Assembly (NCBI GenBank): GCA_017457155.1
Contig: JAFTHZ010000007.1
Span: 1 to 64,000 of the forward strand
Source of the DNA: Ruminococcus sp.
GTDB taxonomy: Bacteria; Bacillota; Clostridia; Oscillospirales; Acutalibacteraceae
DNA length: 64,000 bases
Reading direction: 5' to 3'
Of the stretch, positions 26,772-35,316 are shown piece by piece; position 1 is the stretch's first letter, and each line of letters begins with the position of its first letter. The position numbers and the translations under genes are program-made. The notes beneath the pieces were generated by a model. That model saw nothing but the letters and a program-made list of their open reading frames with translations. It was not told the origin of the DNA and searched no databases.

Positions 26772-26810
26772 AAAAAGGGTACACCTACCCCTTGTATGGT
26801 ATTAAGGGTT
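26772..26810 (-). promoter_or_regulatory. Transcription attenuator: antiterminator and terminator hairpins
   Basis: On the minus strand three segments compete. Segment A is AACCCTT (26810-26804), the last codons and stop of the leader peptide. Segment B is AAGGGGTA (26793-26786). Segment C is TACCCTT (26781-26775), followed by TTTTT. B pairs with C to form a terminator or with A to form an antiterminator. A ribosome at the leader stop would cover A and favour termination, and one stalled earlier would favour read-through. Confidence 0.7.
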
Positions 26811-26849
26811 TCCTTTTGTAAAAAATACAAAGCTCATAACCCAACGCAT
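26802..26849 (-). CDS. Leader peptide MRWVMSFVFFTKGNP of the MFS gene
   Basis: This frame has 15 codons and starts with ATG. It has AAAGGAG 8 bases upstream (26858-26864) and lies about 35 bases after the predicted transcription start. Its last codons and stop form the first arm of the antiterminator, as expected for a ribosome-mediated attenuator. The peptide itself probably has no function after release. Confidence 0.65.
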   Translation of the reverse strand: MRWVMSFVFFTKGNP

Positions 26850-26892
26850 CAGGGGCACTCCTTTCGATAAAAAATGGATAATCTTAATTATT

Positions 26893-26921
26893 AATATAAC
26901 ACACCTTGCAAATCATTTCAA
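26893..26921 (-). promoter_or_regulatory. Promoter of the MFS leader
   Basis: TTGAAA and TATATT are 17 bases apart on the minus strand. The resulting leader is about 230 bases long. Confidence 0.75.
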
Positions 26922-26930
26922 TAACATTTG

Positions 26931-26969
26931 TAAAAAATAAAGGGACATCCTCACTCAGAAGATGTCCCT
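26931..26969 (-). terminator. Terminator of valS
   Basis: AGGGACATC (26941-26949) pairs with GATGTCCCT (26961-26969). TTATTTTTT follows on the minus strand, between valS and the MFS promoter. Confidence 0.85.
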
Positions 26970-27017
26970 GATACTATTACTGAACTAAAAAGATAAGAAC
27001 TCTATAATAAGCGTAGA

Positions 27018-29654
27018 TCACTGCAGTGCATCGATAGCGGCCTGGATGAGGGAGAGCTTTTCTCTCTCTCTTTCTGCCTGGCCCTTGATCTTCTCAACAA
27101 CTGCCTGGGGTGCCTTTGCCATGAAGCCCTCGTTGCTGAGCTTGCCCTCGTCCTGCTTGAGGAGCTTCTCAACCTGAGCGTACTCCTTCTTCAGGCGGGC
27201 GATCTCGGCCTCTTTGTCAACCAGCTCGTTCATGGGGATGTAGATCTTTGCGTCGCCGATGACGATGGTGACTGCGCCCTCCAGCTCGAACTCCTCTGCA
27301 ATCTCAACCTCGGTGGCTGATGCAAGGGATACGATGAACTTTGCGCCCTGCTCATAGGTGGCCTGATTCTTGGTTGCGATGTAAACCTTAGCCTTCTTTG
27401 AGGGGGGAACGTTCATCTCATTGCGGCGGGTACGAATGGCGGTGATTGCCTCCATGATTCTCTCGGTGGTCTTTACCTCCTCAGGGAAGTGAAGCTCATC
27501 CGAGAACTCGGGGTATTTCTGAAGCATAATTGTCTCGCCGTCAGCCTCGGCTGAGTGGGGCAGAGTCTGCCAGATCTCCTCAGTGATGAAGGGCATGAAG
27601 GGATGCAGAAGTCTCAGTGTACGCTCCAGTACCCATACGAGAACCTGTCTTGCGTTCTGAGCAGTCTCGCCTTCCTCGCGGAGTCTGGACTTTGTCAGCT
27701 CGATGTACCAGTCGCAGTAGCAGTCCCAGATGAAGTCGTAGAGCTTCTGGACAGCGATGCCAAGCTCGAACTTGTCAAGGTTGTCGGAGACTTCCTTTGC
27801 AACTGTGTTAACAGCAGAGATGATCCACTTGTCCTCGGTGGTGAGTGTATCGGGCAGCTCACAGGGAACGTTGTAGTCATCGATGTTCATATGTACAAAA
27901 CGGCTTGCGTTGTAGAGCTTGTTAGCAAAGTTACGGCAGGACTCAACTCTCTTGTCGCTGAATCTCATGTCGTTTCCGGGAGAGTTACCTGTTGCCAGGA
28001 AGAATCTCAGGGCGTCTGCGCCGTACTTATCGATAAGCAGCAGGGGATCAACTCCGTTGCCCAGGGACTTGCTCATCTTTCTGCCCAGCTCGTCACGGAT
28101 GATACCGTGGATGAATACTGTGTCAAAGGGCTGTGCCTTCATGTTCTCCATACCGCTGAAGATCATTCTTGCAACCCAGAAGAAGATGATGTCGTAGCCT
28201 GTGACCAGGGTGCTGGTGGGATAGAAGAAGTCAAGCTCCTCGGTGTTGTTGGGCCAGCCAAGAGTTGAGAAAGGCCACAGCGCGGAGCTGAACCAGGTGT
28301 CCAGAGTGTCCTCATCCTGATGGATGTGAGCGGAGCCGCACTTAGGACATACTGTGACTGCATCCTTGGAGACGATCATCTCGCCGCAGTCTGCACAGTA
28401 GTAGGCGGGGATTCTGTGACCCCACCAGAGCTGTCTGGAGATACACCAGTCGCGGATGTTCTCCATCCAGTGGAAGTAAATCTTCTCAAAACGCTCGGGA
28501 ACAAACTTTGTCTTGCCTGAGCGTACGCAATCGATAGCGGGACCTGCAAGGGGCTCCATCTTTACGAACCACTGCATAGAAACTCTGGGCTCAACGGTGG
28601 TACCGCAGCGGTAGCAGGTGCCTACGTTGTGGGTGTGGGGCTCGATCTTAACGAGGAAGCCGCCCTCCTCAAGGTCCTTGACGATGGCTTTTCTGCACTC
28701 GTAGCGGTCCATACCCTTGTATTTCTCGCCTGCGAACTCGTTCATATGAGCGGTATCGTCCATTACATTGATAACAGGCAGGTTGTGTCTGAGACCTACC
28801 TCAAAGTCGTTGGGGTCGTGGGCAGGGGTGATCTTTACGACACCTGTGCCGAACTCCATATCAACATAGCTGTCAGCAACAACAGGGATCTCACGGCCTA
28901 CGATAGGTAGGGTGACGGTCTTGCCGACAAAGTCCTTGTATCTTTCGTCATCGGGGTTAACTGCGATGGCAGTATCGCCCAGCAGGGTCTCGGGACGGGT
29001 GGTAGCAAGCTCAACATAGCCTGAGCCGTCAGTGAGAGGATAGCGAAGATGCCAGAAGAAGCCCTCCTGCTCCTCAAACTCAACCTCTGCGTCAGAGATG
29101 GATGTACAGCAGTGAGGACACCAGTTGATGATTCTCTCACCTCTGTAGATGAGGCCTTTCTCGTACAGACGGACAAAGACCTCCTTGACTGCCTCAGAGC
29201 AACCCTCGTCCATAGTAAAGCGCTCTCTGTCCCAGTCACAGCTTGTGCCCAGCTTTTTCAGCTGGTTGCAGATGCGTCCGCCGTACTCTTCTCTCCATGC
29301 CCATGCACGCTCGAGAAAAGCCTCTCTGCCGATATCTTCCTTGGTGATGCCCTCAGCCTTCATAGCTTCAACGATCTTTGCCTCAGTGGCGATGGATGCG
29401 TGGTCAGTGCCGGGCAGCCACAGCGCAGCATAGCCCTGCATTCTGCGGTAACGGATGAGAATATCCTGCAGAGTGTTGTCCAGAGCGTGTCCGATGTGGA
29501 GCTGTCCTGTGATGTTGGGAGGGGGCATAACGATGGTGTAGGGCTTTTTGCTGCGGTCAACCTCAGCGTGGAAGTACTTGCCCTTCATCCAGAAATCATA
29601 TATTTTGTCCTCAACCTCTTTGGGGTTGTAGGATTTAGCCAGTTCCTTTGCCAT
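27018..29654 (-). CDS. valS: Valyl-tRNA synthetase
   Basis: This 878-residue class I synthetase charges tRNA-Val. The HIGH signature is in [14 protein letters not shown] near residue 45 and the KMSKS loop in [14 protein letters not shown] near residue 527. The editing domain lies between them. A zinc-binding CADC/CPKC pair is near residue 415, and the C-terminal coiled-coil arm is complete. CAGGAGG precedes the start. No T-box is present, so expression is probably set by its strong promoter alone. Confidence 0.98.
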   Translation of the reverse strand: MAKELAKSYNPKEVEDKIYDFWMKGKYFHAEVDRSKKPYTIVMPPPNITGQLHIGHALDNTLQDILIRYRRMQGYAALWLPGTDHASIATEAKIVEAMKAEGITKEDIGREAFLERAWAWREEYGGRICNQLKKLGTSCDWDRERFTMDEGCSEAVKEVFVRLYEKGLIYRGERIINWCPHCCTSISDAEVEFEEQEGFFWHLRYPLTDGSGYVELATTRPETLLGDTAIAVNPDDERYKDFVGKTVTLPIVGREIPVVADSYVDMEFGTGVVKITPAHDPNDFEVGLRHNLPVINVMDDTAHMNEFAGEKYKGMDRYECRKAIVKDLEEGGFLVKIEPHTHNVGTCYRCGTTVEPRVSMQWFVKMEPLAGPAIDCVRSGKTKFVPERFEKIYFHWMENIRDWCISRQLWWGHRIPAYYCADCGEMIVSKDAVTVCPKCGSAHIHQDEDTLDTWFSSALWPFSTLGWPNNTEELDFFYPTSTLVTGYDIIFFWVARMIFSGMENMKAQPFDTVFIHGIIRDELGRKMSKSLGNGVDPLLLIDKYGADALRFFLATGNSPGNDMRFSDKRVESCRNFANKLYNASRFVHMNIDDYNVPCELPDTLTTEDKWIISAVNTVAKEVSDNLDKFELGIAVQKLYDFIWDCYCDWYIELTKSRLREEGETAQNARQVLVWVLERTLRLLHPFMPFITEEIWQTLPHSAEADGETIMLQKYPEFSDELHFPEEVKTTERIMEAITAIRTRRNEMNVPPSKKAKVYIATKNQATYEQGAKFIVSLASATEVEIAEEFELEGAVTIVIGDAKIYIPMNELVDKEAEIARLKKEYAQVEKLLKQDEGKLSNEGFMAKAPQAVVEKIKGQAEREREKLSLIQAAIDALQ

Positions 29655-29692
29655 TTACAATTCCTCCTGTCGCAAAGGGAATATACACATTC

Positions 29693-29721
29693 ATTATCGC
29701 ATTTGTGAGCGGTTTTGTCAA
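29693..29721 (-). promoter_or_regulatory. Promoter of valS
   Basis: TTGACA and GATAAT are 17 bases apart on the minus strand, about 40 bases from the start codon. The remaining gap to 29863 shows nothing recognisable. Confidence 0.85.
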
Positions 29722-29862
29722 CGAAAATCCAAGAAAAACCCCCGAAACATCTCGCACCTTTCCTGAAAGCACAGAAATCTACCTTTTCTTTTGGATGTGG
29801 GTTTTGGGCGGGTAGTACATTTTATCTTCTGCAATTCTCCCAAATTCTTGCAAAACTGTAAA

Positions 29863-29891
29863 TTGACTATTCCTGAGCAATACTATATTAT
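29863..29891 (+). promoter_or_regulatory. Promoter of the AlgI-like gene
   Basis: TTGACT and TATTAT are 17 bases apart. The leader contains ACATAGGC/GCCTGTGT around a T-rich loop at about 29915-29940. Confidence 0.75.
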
Positions 29892-29964
29892 ATATGTATA
29901 GTTAAAATGAGGACATAGGCGCTTTTTTTTTGCCTGTGTTTATATCTGAGAGGAGGACAAGCGT

Positions 29965-31356
29965 TTGGTATTTTCCAGCCTTACATTCTGGTTTTTCTAT
30001 CTGCCTTGTGTACTGCTTGCATACTATGCTGTGCCAAGAGCCGCCCGTAACTGGGTGTTGTTCTTTGTCAGCCTTGCGTTCTACGGTTGGGGCGAGCCTG
30101 TGTACATCCTGCTTATGCTGTTCACGATACTGCTCAACTACGTGGCGGGAATGCTCATAGAAAAAGCAGAAGGAAATAAGAAAAAACGTAAAACATGGCT
30201 GATACTGTCAGTTGTGGCAAATCTGGGACTTCTGGTGTTCTTCAAGTATTCGGGTATGATTGTGGATACCCTGAATATGCTGCCTTTTGTCAATATAGCC
30301 TTTGAGGCACCCGGACTGCCTATCGGAATCAGCTTCTATACATTCCAGGCCATGTCATACACCATCGATGTATATAAGGAGGATACCAAGGTTCAGCGCA
30401 ATCCCATGCTGCTTGGTACCTATGTAACCCTCTTTCCCCAGCTTATCGCAGGTCCTATCGTCAGATACAAGGATGTTGCAGACCAGCTGGTGTCAAGACG
30501 CGAGAGTGTGTATCAGTTCTCCCGCGGTGTAATGCTCTTCCTTGTTGGTCTTGGTAAGAAGATCCTCCTTGCCAACCAGTTTGCCGCTATGTGGGAGAAC
30601 CTGGGTGGAGCTGATGCCCAGGGACTGGTTGCCCGTTGGGCAGGTCTGACAGCATTGAGCCTTCAGATTTACTTTGACTTCTCGGGATACAGCGATATGG
30701 CACGAGGTCTGGGCAAGATGATCGGCTTTGACTTTATGGAGAACTTCAACTATCCCTACATTTCCAAGTCAATCACAGAGTTCTGGAGACGCTGGCATAT
30801 CTCCCTGTCCACATGGTTCAGAGACTATCTGTACATTCCCTTGGGCGGAAACCGCAAGGGCTTTGGCAGACAGATATTCAATCTCTTTGTTGTATGGTCA
30901 ATGACAGGTCTGTGGCACGGAGCAGCCTACAACTTCCTGCTTTGGGGACTCTACTTCTTCCTGCTGCTTGTGGCAGAGAAGCTGTTTTTGGGAAAGCTCC
31001 TGCAGAAGGCTCCCGCATTTGTGGGTCACATCTATGCTCTGTTCTTCATTATGATAGGCTGGGCTATCTTCAACTTTGAGGATGTGGCAGCGCTGGGCGA
31101 GTTCGTAGGCGGACTGTTTGTACCTGCAGACGGATTTATGAGTCAGAACTCTGCATCTGTAATGCTCAGCTATCTGCCCGTAACACTGGCAGGTATCGTG
31201 CTCAGCACACCTGTGCTCAGAGTCCTTCACTCAAAGCTCGAGGGCAAGAATGTCCTCTTTGTTCTGGAGGGAATCTTTGCTGTGGCAGTGATGTTCCTGT
31301 GTGTTGCATCTCTTGTCAGCGACAGCTACAATCCCTTTATTTACTTCAGATTTTAA
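29965..31356 (+). CDS. MBOAT O-acyltransferase, AlgI-like
   Basis: This 463-residue membrane protein belongs to the MBOAT family and resembles AlgI/DltB-type proteins that move acetyl groups across the membrane to extracellular polymers. Landmarks are MVFSSLTFWFFYLPCV at the start, TEFWRRWHISLSTWFRDYLY near residue 271 and the catalytic-histidine region MTGLWHGAAYNFLLWG near residue 312. Translation starts at a TTG with AGGAGG 8 bases before it. The downstream gene encodes the matching extracytoplasmic DHHW protein, so the pair probably acetylates a surface polysaccharide. Confidence 0.93.
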   Translation: MVFSSLTFWFFYLPCVLLAYYAVPRAARNWVLFFVSLAFYGWGEPVYILLMLFTILLNYVAGMLIEKAEGNKKKRKTWLILSVVANLGLLVFFKYSGMIVDTLNMLPFVNIAFEAPGLPIGISFYTFQAMSYTIDVYKEDTKVQRNPMLLGTYVTLFPQLIAGPIVRYKDVADQLVSRRESVYQFSRGVMLFLVGLGKKILLANQFAAMWENLGGADAQGLVARWAGLTALSLQIYFDFSGYSDMARGLGKMIGFDFMENFNYPYISKSITEFWRRWHISLSTWFRDYLYIPLGGNRKGFGRQIFNLFVVWSMTGLWHGAAYNFLLWGLYFFLLLVAEKLFLGKLLQKAPAFVGHIYALFFIMIGWAIFNFEDVAALGEFVGGLFVPADGFMSQNSASVMLSYLPVTLAGIVLSTPVLRVLHSKLEGKNVLFVLEGIFAVAVMFLCVASLVSDSYNPFIYFRF

Positions 31357-31410
31357 CAGGGGACAGCGGACCCTTTCACAAAAGATATGAATCACCATGG
31401 AGGTGAGCGG

Positions 31411-32580
31411 ATGAATAACAAAAAAGCTCATATAGCAATTATCGCAATTTTCCTTGTGTTTACCTTTGCTTTTTCTGTGCTGTTCTTTGCTATTCCCAAG
31501 ACGGACTACAGCAGCACCGAGAAGCGCCACCTGGCACAGATGCCCGAGGTGTCCCTTGAGAACTTCTTCTCAGGCAAACTTACCACCGCTCTGGAGGGTG
31601 GCACTCAGGCAGGATATATTGCTGACCACTTTCCTTTCCGCAGTTTCTTTGTGGGACTGAACTCCTACTGGAATCTGGGAATCGGCTCAACAGCATCCAA
31701 CGGTTACTACTTTGCGCAGGATGGCTATATTATCACAAAACCCTCACAGGTCAACGACTCTGACCTTGTGCTTTCACGAATCAATCAGTTCAGCGCCTCC
31801 TTTGACGAGGTGGCTATGATGGTGGTGCCCTCTGCGGGTTATATGCTGCAGGAGAAGCTCCCCCTCAACAGGGTCGATTATCCTGATGCTCAGGTTTATG
31901 ACTACATCCTTGCAAACAAAGCAGAGAACATCAGCTTCTGTGATGTGAGGGACACCTTCACTCAGATGCACAGACAGGGTACTCAGATCTATTACAGAAC
32001 AGACCACCATTGGACTTCTGAGGGAGCCTATGCAGCATACAGAGAGGTATGCTCTGTGCTGGGTCAGGAGCCTGTGGAGAGAGAAGCCTACAACGTCACT
32101 ACCTACAACAACTTCTTCGGAACAACCTACTCCTCCAGCGGATACTTCCTCCGTGATCCTGACACCATTCAGGTCTGGGAGAACAAGGCACTCGCTGACA
32201 GCATCAAAGTCAGCATCTCTGAGATAAGGGATGGGGAAGAGGTAACCGAGAGCTTTGACAGTATGTACTTTGAGTCTCACCTGCAGGAGGACGATATGTA
32301 TCCTGTTTTTCTGGATGGCAACCATCGTCTGGTGACTATCGAGAATTCTAAGGCAAAGACTGACGAGACCCTCCTGTTGCTCAAGGACAGCTTTGCCCAT
32401 TGTATGGCACCCTTCCTTGCAGAGAACTACAGCAAGATAGTTATGGTTGACCTGCGCTACTACGCTGAGGATGTAACAGCTCTGGCACAGTCAGAGGGAG
32501 TTGACAAGGTGCTTATGCTTTACGGTATGGACAGCTTCTGTACCGACGCAACCAGCTTTGCAAATCTTGTTTTCTATTGA
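31411..32580 (+). CDS. DHHW-family protein, partner of the AlgI-like acyltransferase
   Basis: This 389-residue protein has one N-terminal membrane helix (residues 5-27) and an extracellular AlgJ/AlgX-like SGNH domain. The defining motif is TDHHWTSEGAYAAY near residue 200. A second catalytic block, LLLKDSFAHCMAPFL, is near residue 320. I chose the ATG at 31411 because GGAGGTG precedes it. It lies 54 bases after the AlgI-like gene and probably completes acetyl transfer to the polymer. Confidence 0.9.
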   Translation: MNNKKAHIAIIAIFLVFTFAFSVLFFAIPKTDYSSTEKRHLAQMPEVSLENFFSGKLTTALEGGTQAGYIADHFPFRSFFVGLNSYWNLGIGSTASNGYYFAQDGYIITKPSQVNDSDLVLSRINQFSASFDEVAMMVVPSAGYMLQEKLPLNRVDYPDAQVYDYILANKAENISFCDVRDTFTQMHRQGTQIYYRTDHHWTSEGAYAAYREVCSVLGQEPVEREAYNVTTYNNFFGTTYSSSGYFLRDPDTIQVWENKALADSIKVSISEIRDGEEVTESFDSMYFESHLQEDDMYPVFLDGNHRLVTIENSKAKTDETLLLLKDSFAHCMAPFLAENYSKIVMVDLRYYAEDVTALAQSEGVDKVLMLYGMDSFCTDATSFANLVFY

Positions 32581-32602
32581 TAAAATAATATGAATCGTCA
32601 GG

Positions 32603-32639
32603 GGCATCTCCACACAGATGGAGATGCCTTGTTTTTTTT
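32603..32639 (+). terminator. Terminator of the AlgI/DHHW operon
   Basis: GGCATCTCC (32603-32611) pairs perfectly with GGAGATGCC (32620-32628), followed by TTGTTTTTTTT. Confidence 0.95.
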
Positions 32640-32699
32640 GATTTGGGAATGTAAGGTGCAGATTTTACCAGAAAAGATACCAAGTATACCAACTTCAAC

Positions 32700-32898
32700 T
32701 ATTTTTCGGCGATTTGTGGTACCATTTATCCTGAGGACACGGACAGCTTGTCCTGTTGGTGTTTCTCATAGTGATATGCCAAAGAATCTCCGAAAGCCCC
32801 GGCAAGTAGGAGTTTCTTTACCCGACCTTGGATTTCCCCATTTTCCAAGGTCGGGGTTTCCTGATTAATCTTTCCCTCGGATATTCCGAGGTTTTTTT
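32700..32898 (+). ncRNA. Candidate structured small RNA, family unknown
   Basis: This stretch has no supported ORF but shows four successive stem-loops: GGACA/TGTCC (32741-32753), AAAGAATCTCC/GGAGTTTCTTT (32781-32819, one mismatch), a 12-bp stem at 32821-32832/32844-32855, and CCTCGG/CCGAGG (32875-32891). The last is followed by seven T residues and forms an intrinsic terminator. It lies after one operon terminator and before the next promoter, so it should be a separate transcript. The 5' end is a guess and no strong promoter is seen. I could not match it to a known RNA. Confidence 0.4.
32875..32898 (+). terminator. Terminator of the candidate small RNA
   Basis: CCTCGG-ATATT-CCGAGG is followed by TTTTTTT. 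No protein gene lies directly upstream. Confidence 0.85.
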
Positions 32899-33033
32899 CT
32901 CTCTGATTTATGGGGGATAGCCTCCATTCCTTCCGAGTTTTTTATCTATAGAACACAGGCTGAAAAACTCCACAAAACCAACAGAAGAATTTTGTTCAAG
33001 TATACAAAACCCTTGTTCAGCAAGTGAAAGTTG

Positions 33034-33073
33034 TTGACTGTGACAAATTTCACGTGGTAAAATATAGTCACAG
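33034..33073 (+). promoter_or_regulatory. Promoter and inverted repeat upstream of the tandem dockerin genes
   Basis: TTGACT (33034-33039) and TAAAAT (33058-33063) are 18 bases apart. A perfect inverted repeat CTGTGAC/GTCACAG (33038-33044 and 33067-33073) brackets the -10 region and could be an operator or a hairpin. A leader of about 110 bases follows. Confidence 0.55.
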
Positions 33074-33168
33074 AAATCTAAACTTAGGAGTGATGCCCAT
33101 GTGGCACCCAAAAAAAGCTTTGCTCAGCTTATAAGTTGCTGTGTGTTTGCGACTTACAAAAATTTTAA

Positions 33169-34486
33169 GAGGTGATATTATGAAGAAGATATTTTGTTTT
33201 GTACTTGCACTTGTGTTGTGCCTGAGTGCGGTTGTCACCGCAGGAGCCACAGAGTTGCAGCCCTCAGAACGGTATAAACCAATTTTTGAGAAATATATCC
33301 TTGAAAATTGTAAAGAAGTAGAAGAGGGGTTATGCGATTACGAAGAAGTGTATTACCACTATGAGAATATGACAGATAACACAGAGGCTACACCTGACTA
33401 TGTTCTTGCTCGGGCACTTGCTAATGAAGGACGTCCTCGCGAGAACGATGTCAGAATTGGTGATTATTATGTTCATACAGGCTGTATTGAAACTCCATCC
33501 CTAGCTGGTCATCTTGTGTATGTCCCTAAGGATGAAAAAGTATACCTTCTTGAAGAAGTTTTCGATGTAGGTATAGACGGAATTGAAAAAGGCTTTGAGA
33601 GTCTGGGAATATCCTGTGCTCTTATGGGAGATGCTCACAGAGACTTTGAGCTGAATATCAAGGATGCCACCGCTCTTCAGAAGTACATCGCAGGAATGGA
33701 TGTGCCTTGGGATTGTAATGTCTGGGAATACTATGTATTTGATTTCAACGGAGACGAGGATGTAGATATCAAGGACGCCACCGCCATCCAGAAGCACCTG
33801 GCAGGTCTTGAGGGGTAAGTCTTATTCGAGGTGATATTATGAAGAAGATATTTTGTTTTGTACTTGCACTTGTGCTGTGCCTGAGTGCGGTTGTCACCGC
33901 TGGAGCCATAGAGTTGCCCGAGACGGACGACTATCGTATGCAGGTTGCACGATTAATAACTATGTCTGAAGCTGATGAGGAATTAGATCTCTTTAATTTA
34001 GGATATGTGTACGAGGAGTTCTATCGTCATTATTCATCCGAGGATGAGGCTGTGCCTGATTATGTTTTCGTTTTTGCACATACTTTGGCTCCGTTACCCT
34101 TGGAGCTTGATGAGCAGGTGGGAGACTACTACTTCCATCAGACCAGCATTGGCGGAGCAAGTATGCCTACTCCTGACACACAGCTGAACTACTTTGTATA
34201 TGTTCCTGCCAAGAATGTGTTGTATACCGCCCTTGAGGCTTGTGATATGGGTTTTGAGGATCTGGACAAGGCGTTTGCAAGTGCAGGCAAAGACTGTGCT
34301 CTTATGGGAGATGCTCACAGAGACTTTGAGCTGAATATCAAGGATGCCACCGCACTTCAGAAGTACATCGCAGGAATGGATGTGCCTTGGAATTGTAATG
34401 TCTGGAAATACTATGTATTTGACTACAACGGAGACGAGGATGTAGATATCAAGGACGCCACCGCTATCCAGAAGCACCTGGCAGGT
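33169..34486 (+). repeat. Tandem gene duplication with conserved ends
   Basis: Two direct repeats mark a duplication. Positions 33169-33258 recur at 33828-33917 and include the ribosome site and signal peptide. Positions 33615-33806 recur at 34295-34486 and encode the dockerin, with about six differences in 192 bases by eye. The parts between them are diverged. Confidence 0.9.
33180..33818 (+). CDS. Secreted dockerin protein with uncharacterised domain, copy 1
   Basis: This 212-residue protein has a signal peptide (MKKIFCFVLALVLCLSAVVT, cleaved after AGA). A domain of about 110 residues that I do not recognise comes next, and then a type I dockerin with calcium loops at LNIKDATALQKYIAGM and VDIKDATAIQKHLAGL. 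The unknown domain contains VYYHYE, IGDYYVH and LVYVPKDEKVYLLEEVF and is shared with the next gene and with the protein at 50350. The ATG at 33180 follows GAGGTGAT. It should be exported and held by a cohesin scaffold. Confidence 0.88.
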   Translation: MKKIFCFVLALVLCLSAVVTAGATELQPSERYKPIFEKYILENCKEVEEGLCDYEEVYYHYENMTDNTEATPDYVLARALANEGRPRENDVRIGDYYVHTGCIETPSLAGHLVYVPKDEKVYLLEEVFDVGIDGIEKGFESLGISCALMGDAHRDFELNIKDATALQKYIAGMDVPWDCNVWEYYVFDFNGDEDVDIKDATAIQKHLAGLEG

Positions 34487-34498
34487 ATCGAGGAATAA
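33839..34498 (+). CDS. Secreted dockerin protein with uncharacterised domain, copy 2
   Basis: This 219-residue paralogue of the preceding gene starts 20 bases after its stop. The signal peptide and dockerin are almost identical at the DNA level, but the middle domain has diverged (FYRHYSSED, VGDYYFHQT, YFVYVPAKNVLYTALEACDMG). It has the same GAGGTGATATT ribosome site. The pattern suggests a recent duplication, or gene conversion of the ends, with selection for change in the middle. It is co-transcribed with copy 1 and ends at a strong terminator. Confidence 0.88.
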   Translation: MKKIFCFVLALVLCLSAVVTAGAIELPETDDYRMQVARLITMSEADEELDLFNLGYVYEEFYRHYSSEDEAVPDYVFVFAHTLAPLPLELDEQVGDYYFHQTSIGGASMPTPDTQLNYFVYVPAKNVLYTALEACDMGFEDLDKAFASAGKDCALMGDAHRDFELNIKDATALQKYIAGMDVPWNCNVWKYYVFDYNGDEDVDIKDATAIQKHLAGIEE

Positions 34499-34546
34499 CA
34501 GGTGACAACGGAACATATTTAATAAATTAATACCGGAATAAAAATA

Positions 34547-34580
34547 GCAGGCGCTGTATAATGCAGCGCCTGCTTTTTTT
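34547..34580 (+). terminator. Terminator of the tandem dockerin genes
   Basis: AGCAGGCGCTG (34547-34557) pairs perfectly with CAGCGCCTGCT (34564-34574), followed by a run of T residues. Confidence 0.95.
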
Positions 34581-34586
34581 GCGGAC

Positions 34587-34617
34587 AAAAAAGAGCGACA
34601 CAGATTTGCGTCGCTCT
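34587..34617 (-). terminator. Terminator of the gtrB-gtrA operon
   Basis: On the minus strand AGAGCGAC pairs with GTCGCTCT (34617-34592) and is followed by TTTTTTG. Confidence 0.9.
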
Positions 34618-34636
34618 GATTATATTAATTCATTTC

Positions 34637-35314
34637 TCAGCCAAAAAGTCCCAGAAACCATTCCCAGCCGAGGACAACATATCCCCAGAACTCTATAACA
34701 CAGAAGATGATGGAGATAACTGCCACAGCAGCGCAGATGATGGTCAGCACCAGTGCAATGAGTCTGTCCTTAGCTCTGACCTTTGAGTCAGTAGAGACGG
34801 TGTCCTTGCCGTTTTTGTCAGTGACAGTCCTCTTCTTGAAGATAACCAGCTTGCTGAAGATGTAGTTTGCCACAAGGACTATGATGCTGCCTGCCATGGT
34901 TGCCAGCATATTGGACATTCCTGTCAGGGTGACAAGGGTGGGGATTCCCACAAGTTCGATGATGCTTGCCACAGCTCTGGCAGAGATAAAGGCAACGAAC
35001 TCCTTGCTGACGATTTCCCGTCGGAAGCTCTTGCTCTCAAAGACAAACAGCTTGTTGGGCGGATATGCAAAGAGGATGGTAATGATGAGCGACAGCAGGG
35101 TTATGAGCAGAGATTTGACTCCGTCGCCCATGCTCATAGGCTCAAACCAGGGCTCGATCATAGCGGCGGTGCCCCAGCGCACCAGGGTGGTGATTCCGCC
35201 TACCAGAATATAGTTGCATATTTCCTTGTGTTTTTTGTACAGGTCAGAAAGCTTTGAGAAAAAGCCTTTTTTCTGTTCTTTGTTCTGTTCTGTTTTATTC
35301 TTATTCTTTGCCAT
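34637..35314 (-). CDS. GtrA/GtcA-like membrane protein, putative lipid-linked sugar flippase
   Basis: This 225-residue protein has a charged N-terminus (KNKNKTEQNKEQKK) followed by the four-helix GtrA fold, with EICNYILVGGITTLVRWG near residue 32 and LFAYPPNKLFVFESKSF near residue 90. The C-terminal 50 residues form an extra charged linker and a further helix, longer than a minimal GtrA. GtrA-like proteins are thought to flip undecaprenyl-phosphate sugars. It lies 2 bases after the gtrB-like gene. Confidence 0.9.
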   Translation of the reverse strand: MAKNKNKTEQNKEQKKGFFSKLSDLYKKHKEICNYILVGGITTLVRWGTAAMIEPWFEPMSMGDGVKSLLITLLSLIITILFAYPPNKLFVFESKSFRREIVSKEFVAFISARAVASIIELVGIPTLVTLTGMSNMLATMAGSIIVLVANYIFSKLVIFKKRTVTDKNGKDTVSTDSKVRAKDRLIALVLTIICAAVAVISIIFCVIEFWGYVVLGWEWFLGLFG

Positions 35315-35316
35315 AA

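Noticed and set aside
29913..29942. T-rich hairpin before the AlgI-like gene as a terminator/attenuator
   Set aside because: The T-run is in the loop and not after the stem, and no alternative pairing is evident.
29655..29964. Possible T-box riboswitch for valS
   Set aside because: Leader RNAs of this kind are common before synthetase genes, but the start site predicted from the TTGACA-17-GATAAT promoter leaves only about 40 bases, and no T-box core sequence is present.
33084..33132. Short frame MPMWHPKKALLSL as a leader peptide
   Set aside because: The ribosome site is weak, there is no following terminator/antiterminator pair, and it lies before a secreted protein gene where such control is not expected.
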